NCBI RefSeq assembly: GCF_003991585.1 | Contig: NZ_PQSP01000009.1 | Location: 1 to 64,000 of the forward strand | Direction of reading: 5' to 3' | Length of the DNA: 64,000 nt | Origin: Saezia sanguinis | GTDB taxonomy: Bacteria; Pseudomonadota; Gammaproteobacteria; Burkholderiales; Burkholderiaceae_C | Part shown: piece after piece, positions 26,223 to 33,602 of the stretch | How the letters are laid out: each line of letters opens with the position of its first letter | How positions within the stretch are numbered: the stretch's first letter is position 1 | Notes under the pieces: generated by a model | Database searches by the model: none | The model's input: only the letters and a program-made list of their open reading frames with translations | What the model was told of the DNA's origin: nothing | Program-made: the position numbers and the translations under genes

Positions 26223-26416
26223 CACCGCGGGAAAAAGAGGTGGCCCTGTTGATTGCCAAGGGTAAGTTCAGCAAGGAGATTGCTAAAACACTTTCGATCA
26301 GCATGCATACGGTGTATAAACACCGCGAGAATATTTACCGCAAGATGGGTATCCGGTCTGCATGTGAACTGACCGTATGTCTGCTGGTGAACAAAGGAGA
26401 AATCATATGCCGATAG
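26216..26416 (+). CDS. LuxR-type HTH protein, second frame
   Basis: The frame gives 66 residues read from a TTG at 26216: a complete LuxR-type HTH (LTPREKEVALLIAKGKFSKEIAKTLSISMHTVYKHRENIYRKMGI). It lacks any convincing start of its own. The TTG has no ribosome site, and the frame overlaps the previous one by seven bases in the -1 frame. Translation by -1 frameshifting at the A8 run, or a one-base change in that run, would fuse it to the first HTH. Alternatively it is re-initiated by coupling. The stop overlaps the RING-H2 start by ten bases. Confidence 0.7.
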   Translation: MLTPREKEVALLIAKGKFSKEIAKTLSISMHTVYKHRENIYRKMGIRSACELTVCLLVNKGEIICR

Positions 26417-26643
26417 ATAAAGGTGCGGCAACACAAGGAGAACTGGGTACAAACTGCACAATCTGTCTGGAAGGCGGTTGCGACGCCAAGCTGGAAGATT
26501 GCGGGCATGTATTCCACTGGACATGCCTTGTGGGGCTGATGCAGGCACCGCCCCCGACAAACAGCCTGTGCCCGAACTGCCGGACACGCATCCGTAACTG
26601 GTTTAACCTCAGAGGCGGGCACTGGTGGGATGATCCCTACTGA
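26407..26643 (+). CDS. RING-H2 zinc-finger protein (E3 ubiquitin-ligase-like)
   Basis: The protein has 78 residues from the ATG at 26407, behind AAAGGAG. Nearly the whole protein is a RING-H2 finger: Cys17-x2-Cys20-x11-Cys32-x1-His34-x2-His37-x2-Cys40-x14-Cys55-x2-Cys58. All eight zinc ligands are in canonical spacing, with the hydrophobic residue in CTIC and the Pro in CPNC that eukaryotic RINGs use to bind E2 enzymes. The usual Trp before the last pair is missing. In eukaryotes such domains promote ubiquitin transfer. In bacteria they are rare and usually host-directed effectors or acquired genes. No secretion signal is visible. It is coupled to the LuxR frames and followed by a terminator. 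Confidence 0.85.
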   Translation: MPIDKGAATQGELGTNCTICLEGGCDAKLEDCGHVFHWTCLVGLMQAPPPTNSLCPNCRTRIRNWFNLRGGHWWDDPY

Positions 26644-26670
26644 GTGCGTGAGCGGTAACGTGCATGATAA

Positions 26671-26699
26671 AAACCACCTGATTATTCAGGTGGTTTTTT
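26671..26699 (+). terminator. Rho-independent terminator of the RING-H2 cluster
   Basis: AAACCACCTGA (26671-26681), a TTAT loop and TCAGGTGGTTT form an 11-bp stem running into a T-run. It closes the operon that begins at 25038. Confidence 0.9.
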
Positions 26700-26829
26700 G
26701 GTTTGATGCGTGTGGTAAAACACGTTTGCTGATGCGGCATACGGATATGCCTAGGGAAAAAACACCTGACAGGTACTGCTCATGACCGGTATATGCGGCG
26801 GCTGTAAATGCATGTCTGTGTTCAAAATA

Positions 26830-27408
26830 TCAGATTTTGTGCCCAACCAGCGTTGCAACCAGATGTTTGGTCTGGCGGTCGATCTCATCAATGTGTTTGA
26901 GTTTTTGCTCCAGGCTTTTAATCAGGCAGGTGTAGATGGTGATTCTCAAATGGGTATTTGAAATCTTATCCTTGTCTTTCAGCCTTTTGGCGCGCCGCTC
27001 TTCTTTGCGCAGCATGGTTTTCACTTCCGCGATCTGTGCCGGTATATCTTCCAGCGGGTTGGATTTGGCGTCCGGGTGTTTGTTGGTGTCCTGGCGTTTG
27101 CAAAAACTTTTTTTCAACCGGCAGGCAATTTCAGTATTGACGGAGTGGTCGCTTTCAAAAGCGGCGTCCTGCAGTTGGATCGCCAGATCAATCGGGATAT
27201 CGAACCGCAGTTGCACACGTTCAATGGTGGGTTTTTTCAACGAAGACAGCACTTTTTTGGCAGGAGCTGAAGGCGGCGTGCCTGTGCGAGTGCCCGCGCT
27301 GGCGCCAGTACCAGCGTTGCTGGAAGGGGTATGCGTCTCATCTGTTGAGTACTCAAATAGCAGTTCTTCAAAGAAGGAGTCATCATGGTCGGACATAAGA
27401 ATTTTCAT
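26830..27408 (-). CDS. Ribbon-helix-helix (Arc-like) DNA-binding protein with coiled-coil tail
   Basis: The protein has 192 residues. After an acidic, low-complexity N terminus (Ala/Gly/Thr-rich, residues 30-50), residues about 60-105 read VQLRFDIPIDLAIQLQDAAFESDHSVNTEIACRLKKSF in parts. This is the strand-helix-helix of Arc/MetJ-type repressors, with a conserved S-V/L-N-x-E-I segment. The C-terminal half is highly charged and helical (KTMLRKEERRAKRLKDKDK) and probably oligomerises. The ATG follows AAAGGGAA. A pair of ATGCAT sites 11 bp apart lies just upstream and is a candidate autoregulatory operator. It is divergent from the DUF4299-like gene. Confidence 0.7.
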   Translation of the reverse strand: MKILMSDHDDSFFEELLFEYSTDETHTPSSNAGTGASAGTRTGTPPSAPAKKVLSSLKKPTIERVQLRFDIPIDLAIQLQDAAFESDHSVNTEIACRLKKSFCKRQDTNKHPDAKSNPLEDIPAQIAEVKTMLRKEERRAKRLKDKDKISNTHLRITIYTCLIKSLEQKLKHIDEIDRQTKHLVATLVGHKI

Positions 27409-27424
27409 TTCCCTTTGTCAAAAG

Positions 27425-27441
27425 ATGCATAAAAAATGCAT
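27425..27441. promoter_or_regulatory. Candidate operator: two ATGCAT sites 11 bp apart
   Basis: ATGCAT at 27425-27430 and 27436-27441 are separated by AAAAA and lie 17 bases upstream of the ribbon-helix-helix gene. Such proteins often bind adjacent short palindromes one helical turn apart. Confidence 0.4.
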
Positions 27442-27526
27442 TGATACGTTTAAGGAGTTTGTCCGCGAAAAAAAGTTCAGCCCCAATATGCACCACAATG
27501 GTGAATTAGTAGACATATCGAAGGAA

Positions 27527-27551
27527 AAATACAATAAATTAAATTGTATTT
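27527..27551. promoter_or_regulatory. AT-rich dyad before the DUF4299-like gene
   Basis: AAATACAAT (27527-27535) and ATTGTATTT (27543-27551) are perfect 9-bp arms around seven bases, 40-64 bases before the start at 27591. It may overlap the promoter. Confidence 0.45.
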
Positions 27552-27590
27552 TGGGCATAATGAAGCGATCATGATGGAGTCAGGGGGCCT

Positions 27591-28487
27591 ATGTCGGTAA
27601 CAATTGAGATCAAAAGCGCAGGGCTGTTTAAAAAGAAAGTGACGTTTGCAGAGCTGCCAAAGCTGTTGGGTGCAGATATGAAGGTGGGAATCAAAAACCA
27701 CGCCAACGTATTTGAAGAAACCGATGGGCAGGAGGGCAGTTACTTTACAGTTTATCGGCCGGCGCGTATTGGCCGGGGCTTTGGTGTGGAGTTGAAAAAT
27801 GGCGGGCGCACGGTGTCGCTTTACCTGAATGACCCGTCTACCGATGGTGACATCAGCGACTACTATGATGCGGTGTTTCGGATTGCCCGGTTTTTAAAGG
27901 CCAAACATTACTATAACCAGGACCATGAGGGGCATTCGTTTCTCAGTAAGCTGGCCGATGAGAAAGAGCAGAAAATCGCGTCGACCCGGAGCTTTTTGAA
28001 AGGCATTTTCGGTAAGTTCGACAACATGACCATCTTTGGGGCTATCAATCCCATTGACCTGCAAGAGCAGATGATCATGCAGATCAGAACAGCAGCTACC
28101 GATGAAGAGGCGATGCGCATCTATGCGGATTACCTTGACCAAAAGCAGCGCCAGGACTACTACTATGCCAAGGCCACGCTGTATCGTAAAGGCGATCAGG
28201 ATGCAGTGCTGGGAGTATATACACTGACAGAAGGTGCGTTGTCGGTGTTTCCGGTCCAACCCGTGACCGATGCGAACCAGACAGGGAATGTGGAAGTGAG
28301 CGAGTGGCGGCTGGCACTGGTAGGAGAAGTGAACGGCAGCCTGGGCATGATGGGGTGGGTCGGCTTTGACCAGGGCATTGCCTATTTGCAGAAGCTGCCG
28401 CATGAGGTGTACGACAAAAGCCATATCATGGTGCAGCTTTCGCATCAGCAGATTCAGGAGCTGCTGGCCCAAGGCGCAGTTCAGTAA
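27591..28487 (+). CDS. DUF4299-like hypothetical protein (tentative)
   Basis: The protein has 298 residues and no signal peptide. The N terminus MSVTIEIKSAGLFKKKVTFAEL and the length fit my recollection of DUF4299, a family of unknown function; this assignment is weak. It has a beta-rich N-terminal domain (YFTVYRPARIGRGFGVELKNGGRTVSLYLND), a central helical segment with FLKGIFGKFDN, and a C-terminal beta domain (ATLYRKGDQDAVLGVYTLTEGALSVFPVQP). The ATG lies behind GGAGTCAGGGGG. It is divergent from the ribbon-helix-helix gene and convergent with a membrane-protein gene. Confidence 0.5.
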   Translation: MSVTIEIKSAGLFKKKVTFAELPKLLGADMKVGIKNHANVFEETDGQEGSYFTVYRPARIGRGFGVELKNGGRTVSLYLNDPSTDGDISDYYDAVFRIARFLKAKHYYNQDHEGHSFLSKLADEKEQKIASTRSFLKGIFGKFDNMTIFGAINPIDLQEQMIMQIRTAATDEEAMRIYADYLDQKQRQDYYYAKATLYRKGDQDAVLGVYTLTEGALSVFPVQPVTDANQTGNVEVSEWRLALVGEVNGSLGMMGWVGFDQGIAYLQKLPHEVYDKSHIMVQLSHQQIQELLAQGAVQ

Positions 28488-28626
28488 CTCGCCCCGTGTG
28501 CAGGCAGATGGCTGCTGTCTGGTGTAATGTTGGCAACTGGCGTTGAGCTAGTGACGGAGAAAACCGGGCAGTGTTGTTAAGACATGCCTGCATCATGCAG
28601 ATGGATGCTGATCCGATCTGACAAAT

Positions 28627-28651
28627 GAAAAAACCGGGGATAACCCGGCTT
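28627..28651 (-). terminator. Terminator downstream of the 28676 membrane gene
   Basis: On the minus strand AGCCGGG, a five-base loop and CCCGGTT are followed by a run of T residues (plus-strand A at 28628-28633). Confidence 0.7.
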
Positions 28652-28675
28652 TGTGGTGATGAACTGGACGCTGTA

Positions 28676-29146
28676 TTAATCGTGTATATGGCGCAGTGCG
28701 GTGGTCTCATCAGGTTCAAGGTGGATGAACAGGCGGTAAAAGCCGATCAGCAGCAGGATATTGGCAAAGACAACACATGCCTGAATGAGCGCGCCAAACT
28801 TGGTGGCAAATACGCCAAGGGCCACCAGACCGATAAAAATCTGTTCGGGTGTAATGATGCTCATAATGGCAATGACGACACCGATGATGGTGATCCAGAC
28901 GCCGATATTGAGTACAATGCCAACCGTGATCAGCATCAACCCCGGTGCAGGCATATCCAGGCGCTCACGCAGCCGCGTTGTCCGCAAAAACACGATTGTA
29001 ATGATGATGGCCGCAACAATCGGGATCAAAGAGGCAAGCTCGCTGTCCCAGTATGGCATGCCGAGCGCACGGCGTAAACTGTCCCATGGCAGGTTGTCAA
29101 TAAACTGAACCAGCAGGATAAGCAGTCCAAGAAAAATCCGTTTCAT
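28676..29146 (-). CDS. Small integral membrane protein
   Basis: The protein has 156 residues and four predicted membrane segments: LGLLILLVQFI near the N terminus, LIPIVAAIIITIVFL, LMLITVGIVLNIGVWITIIGVVIAIMSII, and the C-terminal ACVVFANILLLIGFYRL. No family was recognised. The ATG follows GAGGTAAC. It lies 27 bases after the zinc-ribbon membrane gene on the same strand and ends before a terminator, so the two form a short operon. Their products, both inner-membrane proteins, may interact. Confidence 0.65.
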   Translation of the reverse strand: MKRIFLGLLILLVQFIDNLPWDSLRRALGMPYWDSELASLIPIVAAIIITIVFLRTTRLRERLDMPAPGLMLITVGIVLNIGVWITIIGVVIAIMSIITPEQIFIGLVALGVFATKFGALIQACVVFANILLLIGFYRLFIHLEPDETTALRHIHD

Positions 29147-29173
29147 ATTTGTTACCTCGTCAAAATAGGGTGG

Positions 29174-30205
29174 TCAGCGCAGCAGTTTGGGTTTGCCGTG
29201 GGCATTCAGGTTGCGGTCACGCAGCGAGATCAAAATGGCCACCAGCAGGACCAGTGAGCCGAATGCGCCGCAGATGGTCAGCAGGTGCTGAAGCGCTGCA
29301 AAGATCGGGCTTTTGCTTTGATACGACAGCATTTCCAGCCAACCGGTGGTGCCAATCAGGTACGCGCCGATGCAGCCCATTAGCAGTTGTGTTCGCCGTG
29401 CAACGTGTTGCACATGGTCCCACAGTTGTGTCAGGAAGATAAACAGCCAGGCCGGAATCAGGGCCAGCACCACGGCAAAAATCTCGTTTCTCATGGGGAA
29501 AATTTTGCCTGTCAGCCAGTAGTCAAGCCGGCTGAGAAATGCCACATCATCAACCAGCTTAGGCAAAGCAAACAGCACCGATATGGTGATGGCCAGCGCA
29601 AACAGCACGGCGATTTTGCTTGTCATCGGCAGGGCCGGTATTTTGACTTTGCCTTTGCGGCCAGGTGTGTCCGCTCGTGCTTCAGGCGCAATGTACTTGT
29701 CGTAGATAACGCCGCATTTCGGGCACTCATAATCGGGTGCCGTATCAGCACGCTTACGTTCGTAGCGGCATTTGGGGCACACTTTGCCTTTGGGTCTGGA
29801 GGCAGTGGGGTTTTTCTCCTTTGTGCTGTTGCCGTGGGCCAAAACTGCTGCTGCAGCAGGTGCCGCCGCAGCCGAAGACGGTTTTCTGGCTGCAGAGCGG
29901 GTAGCGGTGGCGTCATCCGCCAGCGGTTTACGGGCAGCGTGGCTGGCTGCGGGCACTGAAAGCGGCGCTCGTGCAGCGGGTGCAGGTGCGGCGACTTCCT
30001 GGTGCAGCGGTTCCAGCGACAGTGCACCGGTGGCAGGTGTTGCAGCCACAGGGGATGAGACCGGCCCGGGAGCAGGTGTTGTGCTGTTTTCCAGCGGCTC
30101 CAGTGAGAGTTCATAAAACTCGCCACAGCGCGGGCACTCATAGGCCGGGGCCGTATCTGAGGGCTGGCGGATATAGTTGCAATGGCGGCACAACGTTATG
30201 GACAT
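29174..30205 (-). CDS. Membrane protein with two N-terminal zinc ribbons
   Basis: The protein has 343 residues. Two similar zinc-ribbon units, LCRHCNYIRQPSDTAPAYECPRCGEFYE (about 5-32, in pieces) and VCPKCRYERKRADTAPDYECPKCGVIYDKY (about 145-175), each carry two CxxC pairs and are internal duplicates. They are separated by a long Ala/Pro-rich linker. Three or four membrane segments fill the C-terminal half (SKIAVLFALAITISVLFAL, IFAVVLALIPAWLFIFL, LLMGCIGAYLIG, FGSLVLLVAILISL). The ribbons should face the cytoplasm. Function unknown; similar ribbon-plus-membrane proteins are common in proteobacteria. AAGGAG precedes the ATG, and it is the first gene of a two-gene unit. Confidence 0.7.
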   Translation of the reverse strand: MSITLCRHCNYIRQPSDTAPAYECPRCGEFYELSLEPLENSTTPAPGPVSSPVAATPATGALSLEPLHQEVAAPAPAARAPLSVPAASHAARKPLADDATATRSAARKPSSAAAAPAAAAVLAHGNSTKEKNPTASRPKGKVCPKCRYERKRADTAPDYECPKCGVIYDKYIAPEARADTPGRKGKVKIPALPMTSKIAVLFALAITISVLFALPKLVDDVAFLSRLDYWLTGKIFPMRNEIFAVVLALIPAWLFIFLTQLWDHVQHVARRTQLLMGCIGAYLIGTTGWLEMLSYQSKSPIFAALQHLLTICGAFGSLVLLVAILISLRDRNLNAHGKPKLLR

Positions 30206-30278
30206 TGTGGGCTCTCCTTAAAGTGAAGGGTCGACAAATGAATAGCGTCTCAATAACTTGTGTTCAAGCTTGATTGGG

Positions 30279-30556
30279 CTAGGGCGTGTGAATACAAAAT
30301 ACAGGAAGTGCGCTGCACATCAGACATAGACAGATGCGCGAAGCAGCCCAGATGAATAGTGGTGCTATTCATTGCAGGGTGTGACAAAGCATACGCTATT
30401 GTCTGATGGCAGCCCGAAGGGAAAGATGCTCAGGCAGCGCCCAGCGGTGTTAGCCCTCGTTTGTGTAGATGAACTACACGGCACTCGGTTTGCCTTGCTG
30501 GTCATCTGCCTGTACATGTTTTCGCGCTCCTCTAGTTTTGTATTCACACGTCCTAG
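30279..30556. mobile_element. MITE-like element with 21-bp terminal inverted repeats
   Basis: The outer 21 bases at 30279-30299 and 30536-30556 are inverted copies matching at 20 of 21 positions, each reading inward CTAGG(G/A)CGTGTGAATAC and on to AAAA. CTAG at both outer ends may be the target duplication, as in IS5-type insertions, or part of the repeat. The 278-bp element holds no transposase, only frames of 60-70 codons without recognisable domains. It is therefore probably a non-autonomous derivative moved by a transposase encoded elsewhere. Confidence 0.7.
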
Positions 30557-30843
30557 TGTAAAAGCCGTGTATCGATAAACGACCCAAAAAATGCAAGGTA
30601 TAAATTATTGATGCGGTGGGTATCAATATGTTAAACGGTGTGTTGCCATACGCATACAAAGTGCTGCCGGCACGGTGGGTGCCGCTGTATACAATGCGCG
30701 GGCATGTGGCATAAATGTGATATAAACAGGGGGCGCGCGAAAAAATAAACAGTATCGGTGGCAATGAAGGGCCGTAAAATCGACCACCCGGCAGCGGTTG
30801 AGGGAAACCGCCCGACGCGCACTGAATTGATTGCACCATTAAC

Positions 30844-30866
30844 AAAGCCACCCGCAGGTGGCTTTT
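30844..30866 (-). terminator. Bidirectional hairpin terminator
   Basis: AAAGCCACC and GGTGGCTTT form a 9-bp stem with a CGCA loop. T-rich sequence follows on both strands. It most likely serves the minus-strand HEAT-repeat gene ending at 30892. Confidence 0.75.
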
Positions 30867-30891
30867 GTTTGAGGGCATTGCATTGTGCCTG

Positions 30892-31860
30892 TTATGCGGC
30901 CGGCTGGTTTTCCTGATGTTGCTGTGCCACCCGAATGGCGGCAATTGCCTGAAACAGCGGGTCATCATTGTCTTCGTCAGACGTTTCCTGCTTTGTCATC
31001 TTGTTTTTCTTGGCGTACTGGTCGCATTTTTTCTGCAGGCGCTCCAGCGCAGGCAGCAGTTCTGCCCTGCCCAGCGTGCCGGCGGCTTCGATGCAGATGT
31101 CTAAGGCATCCAGGCTGCGCAGCGCTTTTTTCAGTGCGGGAATCACGCGCAGGTCTTTTGCCTGCGCCAGTGCGTAGATGGCTTCGGCCCTGACCATTTC
31201 GTCTTTGTCATTGAGCAGCTTGACCAGCGCATTGCGGATGGCCGGTGTATAGATGTCTGCAGACTCATCACCATGACAATGCACGGCAAACGCTGCCCAA
31301 TCGCGAATAGATTTGTCTTTGTCGCGCAGCAGTTTGAGCAGCAGGGCTTGCGTTTCGGGGTGCCTGATATTCATCAGCGCAAATATGGCTGAAAAGCGCA
31401 GGTCAAATTCCGGGGACTGCACGGCGTGGCTGATCGCGTCGAGCAGTTCCTGGGTGTACTGCGGTTTTTTGCCAAAATCAAAGTGCCCCAGGGCCGAGAG
31501 GGCACCGCTGCGCACCAGGGCTGCGCGGTCATTGAGCGCCATGTCTGTTAAGCAGGCCAGCGTTTTTTTCCTGAGCGCAGGGGTCGGCAGCTTGATCTGG
31601 CCCAGTATGTAGGCGCTGATATCACGCTGCCGCTTTTTACCCTGGCTGGCTTCCAGTGCAAATTCAACGGCTTCTTTGCCGCCCCTGGTCTGCAGTTCTG
31701 CTGCGGCTGCGTAGAGCTCGTCTTCGTCAAATTCGCGCGAATCGAGCGCAATGCGGTTGACCTCATCCATCAACTGGGTAACCGTACACTGGCTGAAGTA
31801 TCTGCGCATGTAGTCATTGCGGTGCATGCGTAACTGTTCTTTGGATAGGGCTTTAGGCAT
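30892..31860 (-). CDS. HEAT-repeat protein
   Basis: The protein has 322 residues made of paired-helix HEAT units. The clearest are LTDMALNDRAALVRSGALSALGHF, DLRFSAIFALMNIRHPETQALLLKLLRDKDKSIRDWAAFAVHC and LLNDKDEMVRAEAIYALAQAKDLRVIPALKKAL, each with the D-x-x-V/I-R-x-x-A-x-x-A-L core. There is no signal peptide. HEAT arrays act as scaffolds for protein-protein contacts, or in some bacteria as DNA glycosylases or lyases for phycobilin attachment; no catalytic residue was seen. The ATG follows GGAGACTCCC. It is monocistronic, with a terminator behind it. The partner is unknown. Confidence 0.8.
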   Translation of the reverse strand: MPKALSKEQLRMHRNDYMRRYFSQCTVTQLMDEVNRIALDSREFDEDELYAAAAELQTRGGKEAVEFALEASQGKKRQRDISAYILGQIKLPTPALRKKTLACLTDMALNDRAALVRSGALSALGHFDFGKKPQYTQELLDAISHAVQSPEFDLRFSAIFALMNIRHPETQALLLKLLRDKDKSIRDWAAFAVHCHGDESADIYTPAIRNALVKLLNDKDEMVRAEAIYALAQAKDLRVIPALKKALRSLDALDICIEAAGTLGRAELLPALERLQKKCDQYAKKNKMTKQETSDEDNDDPLFQAIAAIRVAQQHQENQPAA

Positions 31861-32042
31861 GTGGGAGTCTCCTTTGAGCGCTCATTTTAGGGCGTTTTGC
31901 CATTTTGCAGACAATAAGTCGCATCATACATAAAGTAAGGCCAGTGCGCCATGGGCATTACCGGCAGGGTGGTTTCTGGCGACAGGCAGGCCACCGCGCT
32001 GTTGACCAGCGGCGGGTGCCTAAAAAAAGCCTGTGCTGCTTT

Positions 32043-32828
32043 TTACAGCATGGTTTGCAAAAAGGTGCGGGTCCGTTCGTGCGTGGGGTTGGCGAAAAAA
32101 GCCCTGGCCTCACCACCTTCGATGATTTTGCCCTGGTCCATAAAGTAAACGGCATCGGCCACCTCACGCGCAAAAGCCATTTCGTGCGTGACAATGACCA
32201 TGGTCATGTTTTCTTCGGCCAGCCTCTGGATCGTGCGCAGCACTTCGCCGGTGAGCTCGGGGTCCAGCGCCGAGGTTGGCTCGTCAAACAGCATGATGTC
32301 CGGGTCCATCGCCAGGGCGCGGGCTATGGCTACCCGCTGTTTCTGCCCGCCGGATAGCTGTGAGGGGTAGCTGTCCTGCTTGGCCAGCAGCCCGACCTTC
32401 TCCAGCAGCTCCTGTGCTTTGGGCACAATGGCTTCACGTTTCATGCCCTTGACCGTCATCGGTGCCTCGATGATGTTTTGCAGCACGGTCATGTGCGGAA
32501 ACAGGTTGAACTGCTGAAACACCATGCCCATTTTGGCGCAGATGAGCCGTACCTGGGCATCGGGCGCATACACCGCGCGTGCACTGCCTGCCGGGGTGCT
32601 GACCAGCGTTTGCCCTTCAATTACAATCTGTCCGCGGTCAATCGTTTCCAGGTGGTTCAGGCAGCGCAGCAGCGTGCTTTTACCCGAGCCCGACGGCCCG
32701 ATGATGGCGACCACTTCACCCTTGCTGATGCGCAGGTCAACGCCTTTAAGCACCTCAAGGTGACCGAAGCGCTTGGCAATATCGCTGGCGGTAATGAGCG
32801 CTTGCAGATCAGTCGTCGTAGACGGCAT
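32043..32828 (-). CDS. glnQ: Polar amino acid ABC transporter, ATP-binding protein
   Basis: The protein has 261 residues of the GlnQ/HisP class: Walker A (GPSGSGKST), Q loop (MVFQQFNLFPHMTVLQNI), signature (LSGGQKQR), Walker B (IMLFDEPTSALDPE) and switch His (VTHEM). It powers import of a polar amino acid through the permease encoded just upstream, whose 3' end overlaps this start by 20 bases. Gene order on the minus strand is binding protein, permease, ATPase. The substrate (glutamine, arginine, cystine or similar) cannot be fixed from sequence; the symbol marks the class only. Confidence 0.9.
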   Translation of the reverse strand: MPSTTTDLQALITASDIAKRFGHLEVLKGVDLRISKGEVVAIIGPSGSGKSTLLRCLNHLETIDRGQIVIEGQTLVSTPAGSARAVYAPDAQVRLICAKMGMVFQQFNLFPHMTVLQNIIEAPMTVKGMKREAIVPKAQELLEKVGLLAKQDSYPSQLSGGQKQRVAIARALAMDPDIMLFDEPTSALDPELTGEVLRTIQRLAEENMTMVIVTHEMAFAREVADAVYFMDQGKIIEGGEARAFFANPTHERTRTFLQTML

Positions 32829-33462
32829 AGCGTTTCTCCAGTCGTTGGAAGAACCAGGTCAGCACCAGTGTCATGCACAGGTAAAAAACCGCCGCCACCA
32901 GGAACGGTGTGAAGTTGGCGTCGCGGTTGACAAAACCACGTGCCACGCGCAGCAGGTCGTTGATCGCCAGCGCGTAAATCAGCGAGGTGTCTTTCACCAG
33001 CGTGATGGTTTCATTGCTCAGCGGCGGCAGAATGCGTTTGATCATCTGCGGCAGCACAATGCGGCGCATGGTCTGGGCATAGGTAAAGCCCAGCGTCTGG
33101 GCGGCTTCGTACTGGCCTTTGTTCACGCCCAGAATGCCGCCACGGAAAATTTCGGCAAAATAGGCGGCGTAGTTCAGCGCAAAAGCCACCACGGCGGCTT
33201 CAAAATGCGGCAGCGTGATACCGATCACCGGCATCAGCGGCAATGCATAGCAGATGAACAGCATTTGCAGCAGCAGCGGCGTGCCGCGCATCAGCCAGAT
33301 GTAAATGTTGACCGCATAGCTCAGCGCGCGGATTTTGGACAGGCGCATCAGCGCCAGCGCCAGGCCCAACGGAATGGACAGCACCAGCGTGATGCAAAAC
33401 AGCTTGAGCGTGACAAGGGTACCTTGCCACAAAGGCCCGATGATTTGGAATATGTAGTCCAT
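32809..33462 (-). CDS. Polar amino acid ABC transporter, permease
   Basis: The protein has 217 residues of the HisM/GlnP type with about five membrane segments. The EAA loop reads YEAAQTLGFTYAQTMRRIVLPQMIKRILPPLSNETITLVKDTSL, which couples to the ATPase, and the N-terminal half has PLGLALALMRLSK and YIWLMRGTPLLLQM, diagnostic for this family. A single permease gene implies a homodimeric channel. It overlaps the ATPase gene and lies 140 bases after the binding-protein gene. A role in cystine uptake would fit the sulfur island further on, but there is no direct evidence. Confidence 0.92.
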   Translation of the reverse strand: MDYIFQIIGPLWQGTLVTLKLFCITLVLSIPLGLALALMRLSKIRALSYAVNIYIWLMRGTPLLLQMLFICYALPLMPVIGITLPHFEAAVVAFALNYAAYFAEIFRGGILGVNKGQYEAAQTLGFTYAQTMRRIVLPQMIKRILPPLSNETITLVKDTSLIYALAINDLLRVARGFVNRDANFTPFLVAAVFYLCMTLVLTWFFQRLEKRYAVYDD

Positions 33463-33602
33463 TTAAAAGCAGACAGTCATGCAAGAAAGTCGGTCAGCCA
33501 TGCTTGCGCCAGCAATGCATTGACGCTGAAAAAGCTACAGGATCAGGTCTTCTTCTGATGAAGCCTTTGGCCTGCAGCTTTTTAATTACAGAACCGTCAC
33601 AT

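Larger units (their letters stand above)
30206..30891. other. Long intergenic stretch carrying a small repeat element
   Basis: These 686 bases lack a credible gene. They contain the inverted-repeat-bounded element at 30279-30556 and the terminator at 30844-30866. Between them, 30557-30843 shows only short dyads such as TATTGAT/ATCAATA (30606-30628). Confidence 0.6.

Noticed and set aside
30365..30547. 60-codon frame inside the MITE-like element as a gene
   Set aside because: No ribosome site or recognisable domain; it ends within the terminal repeat.
30606..30628. FNR box
   Set aside because: TTGAT and ATCAA halves are nine bases apart instead of four.
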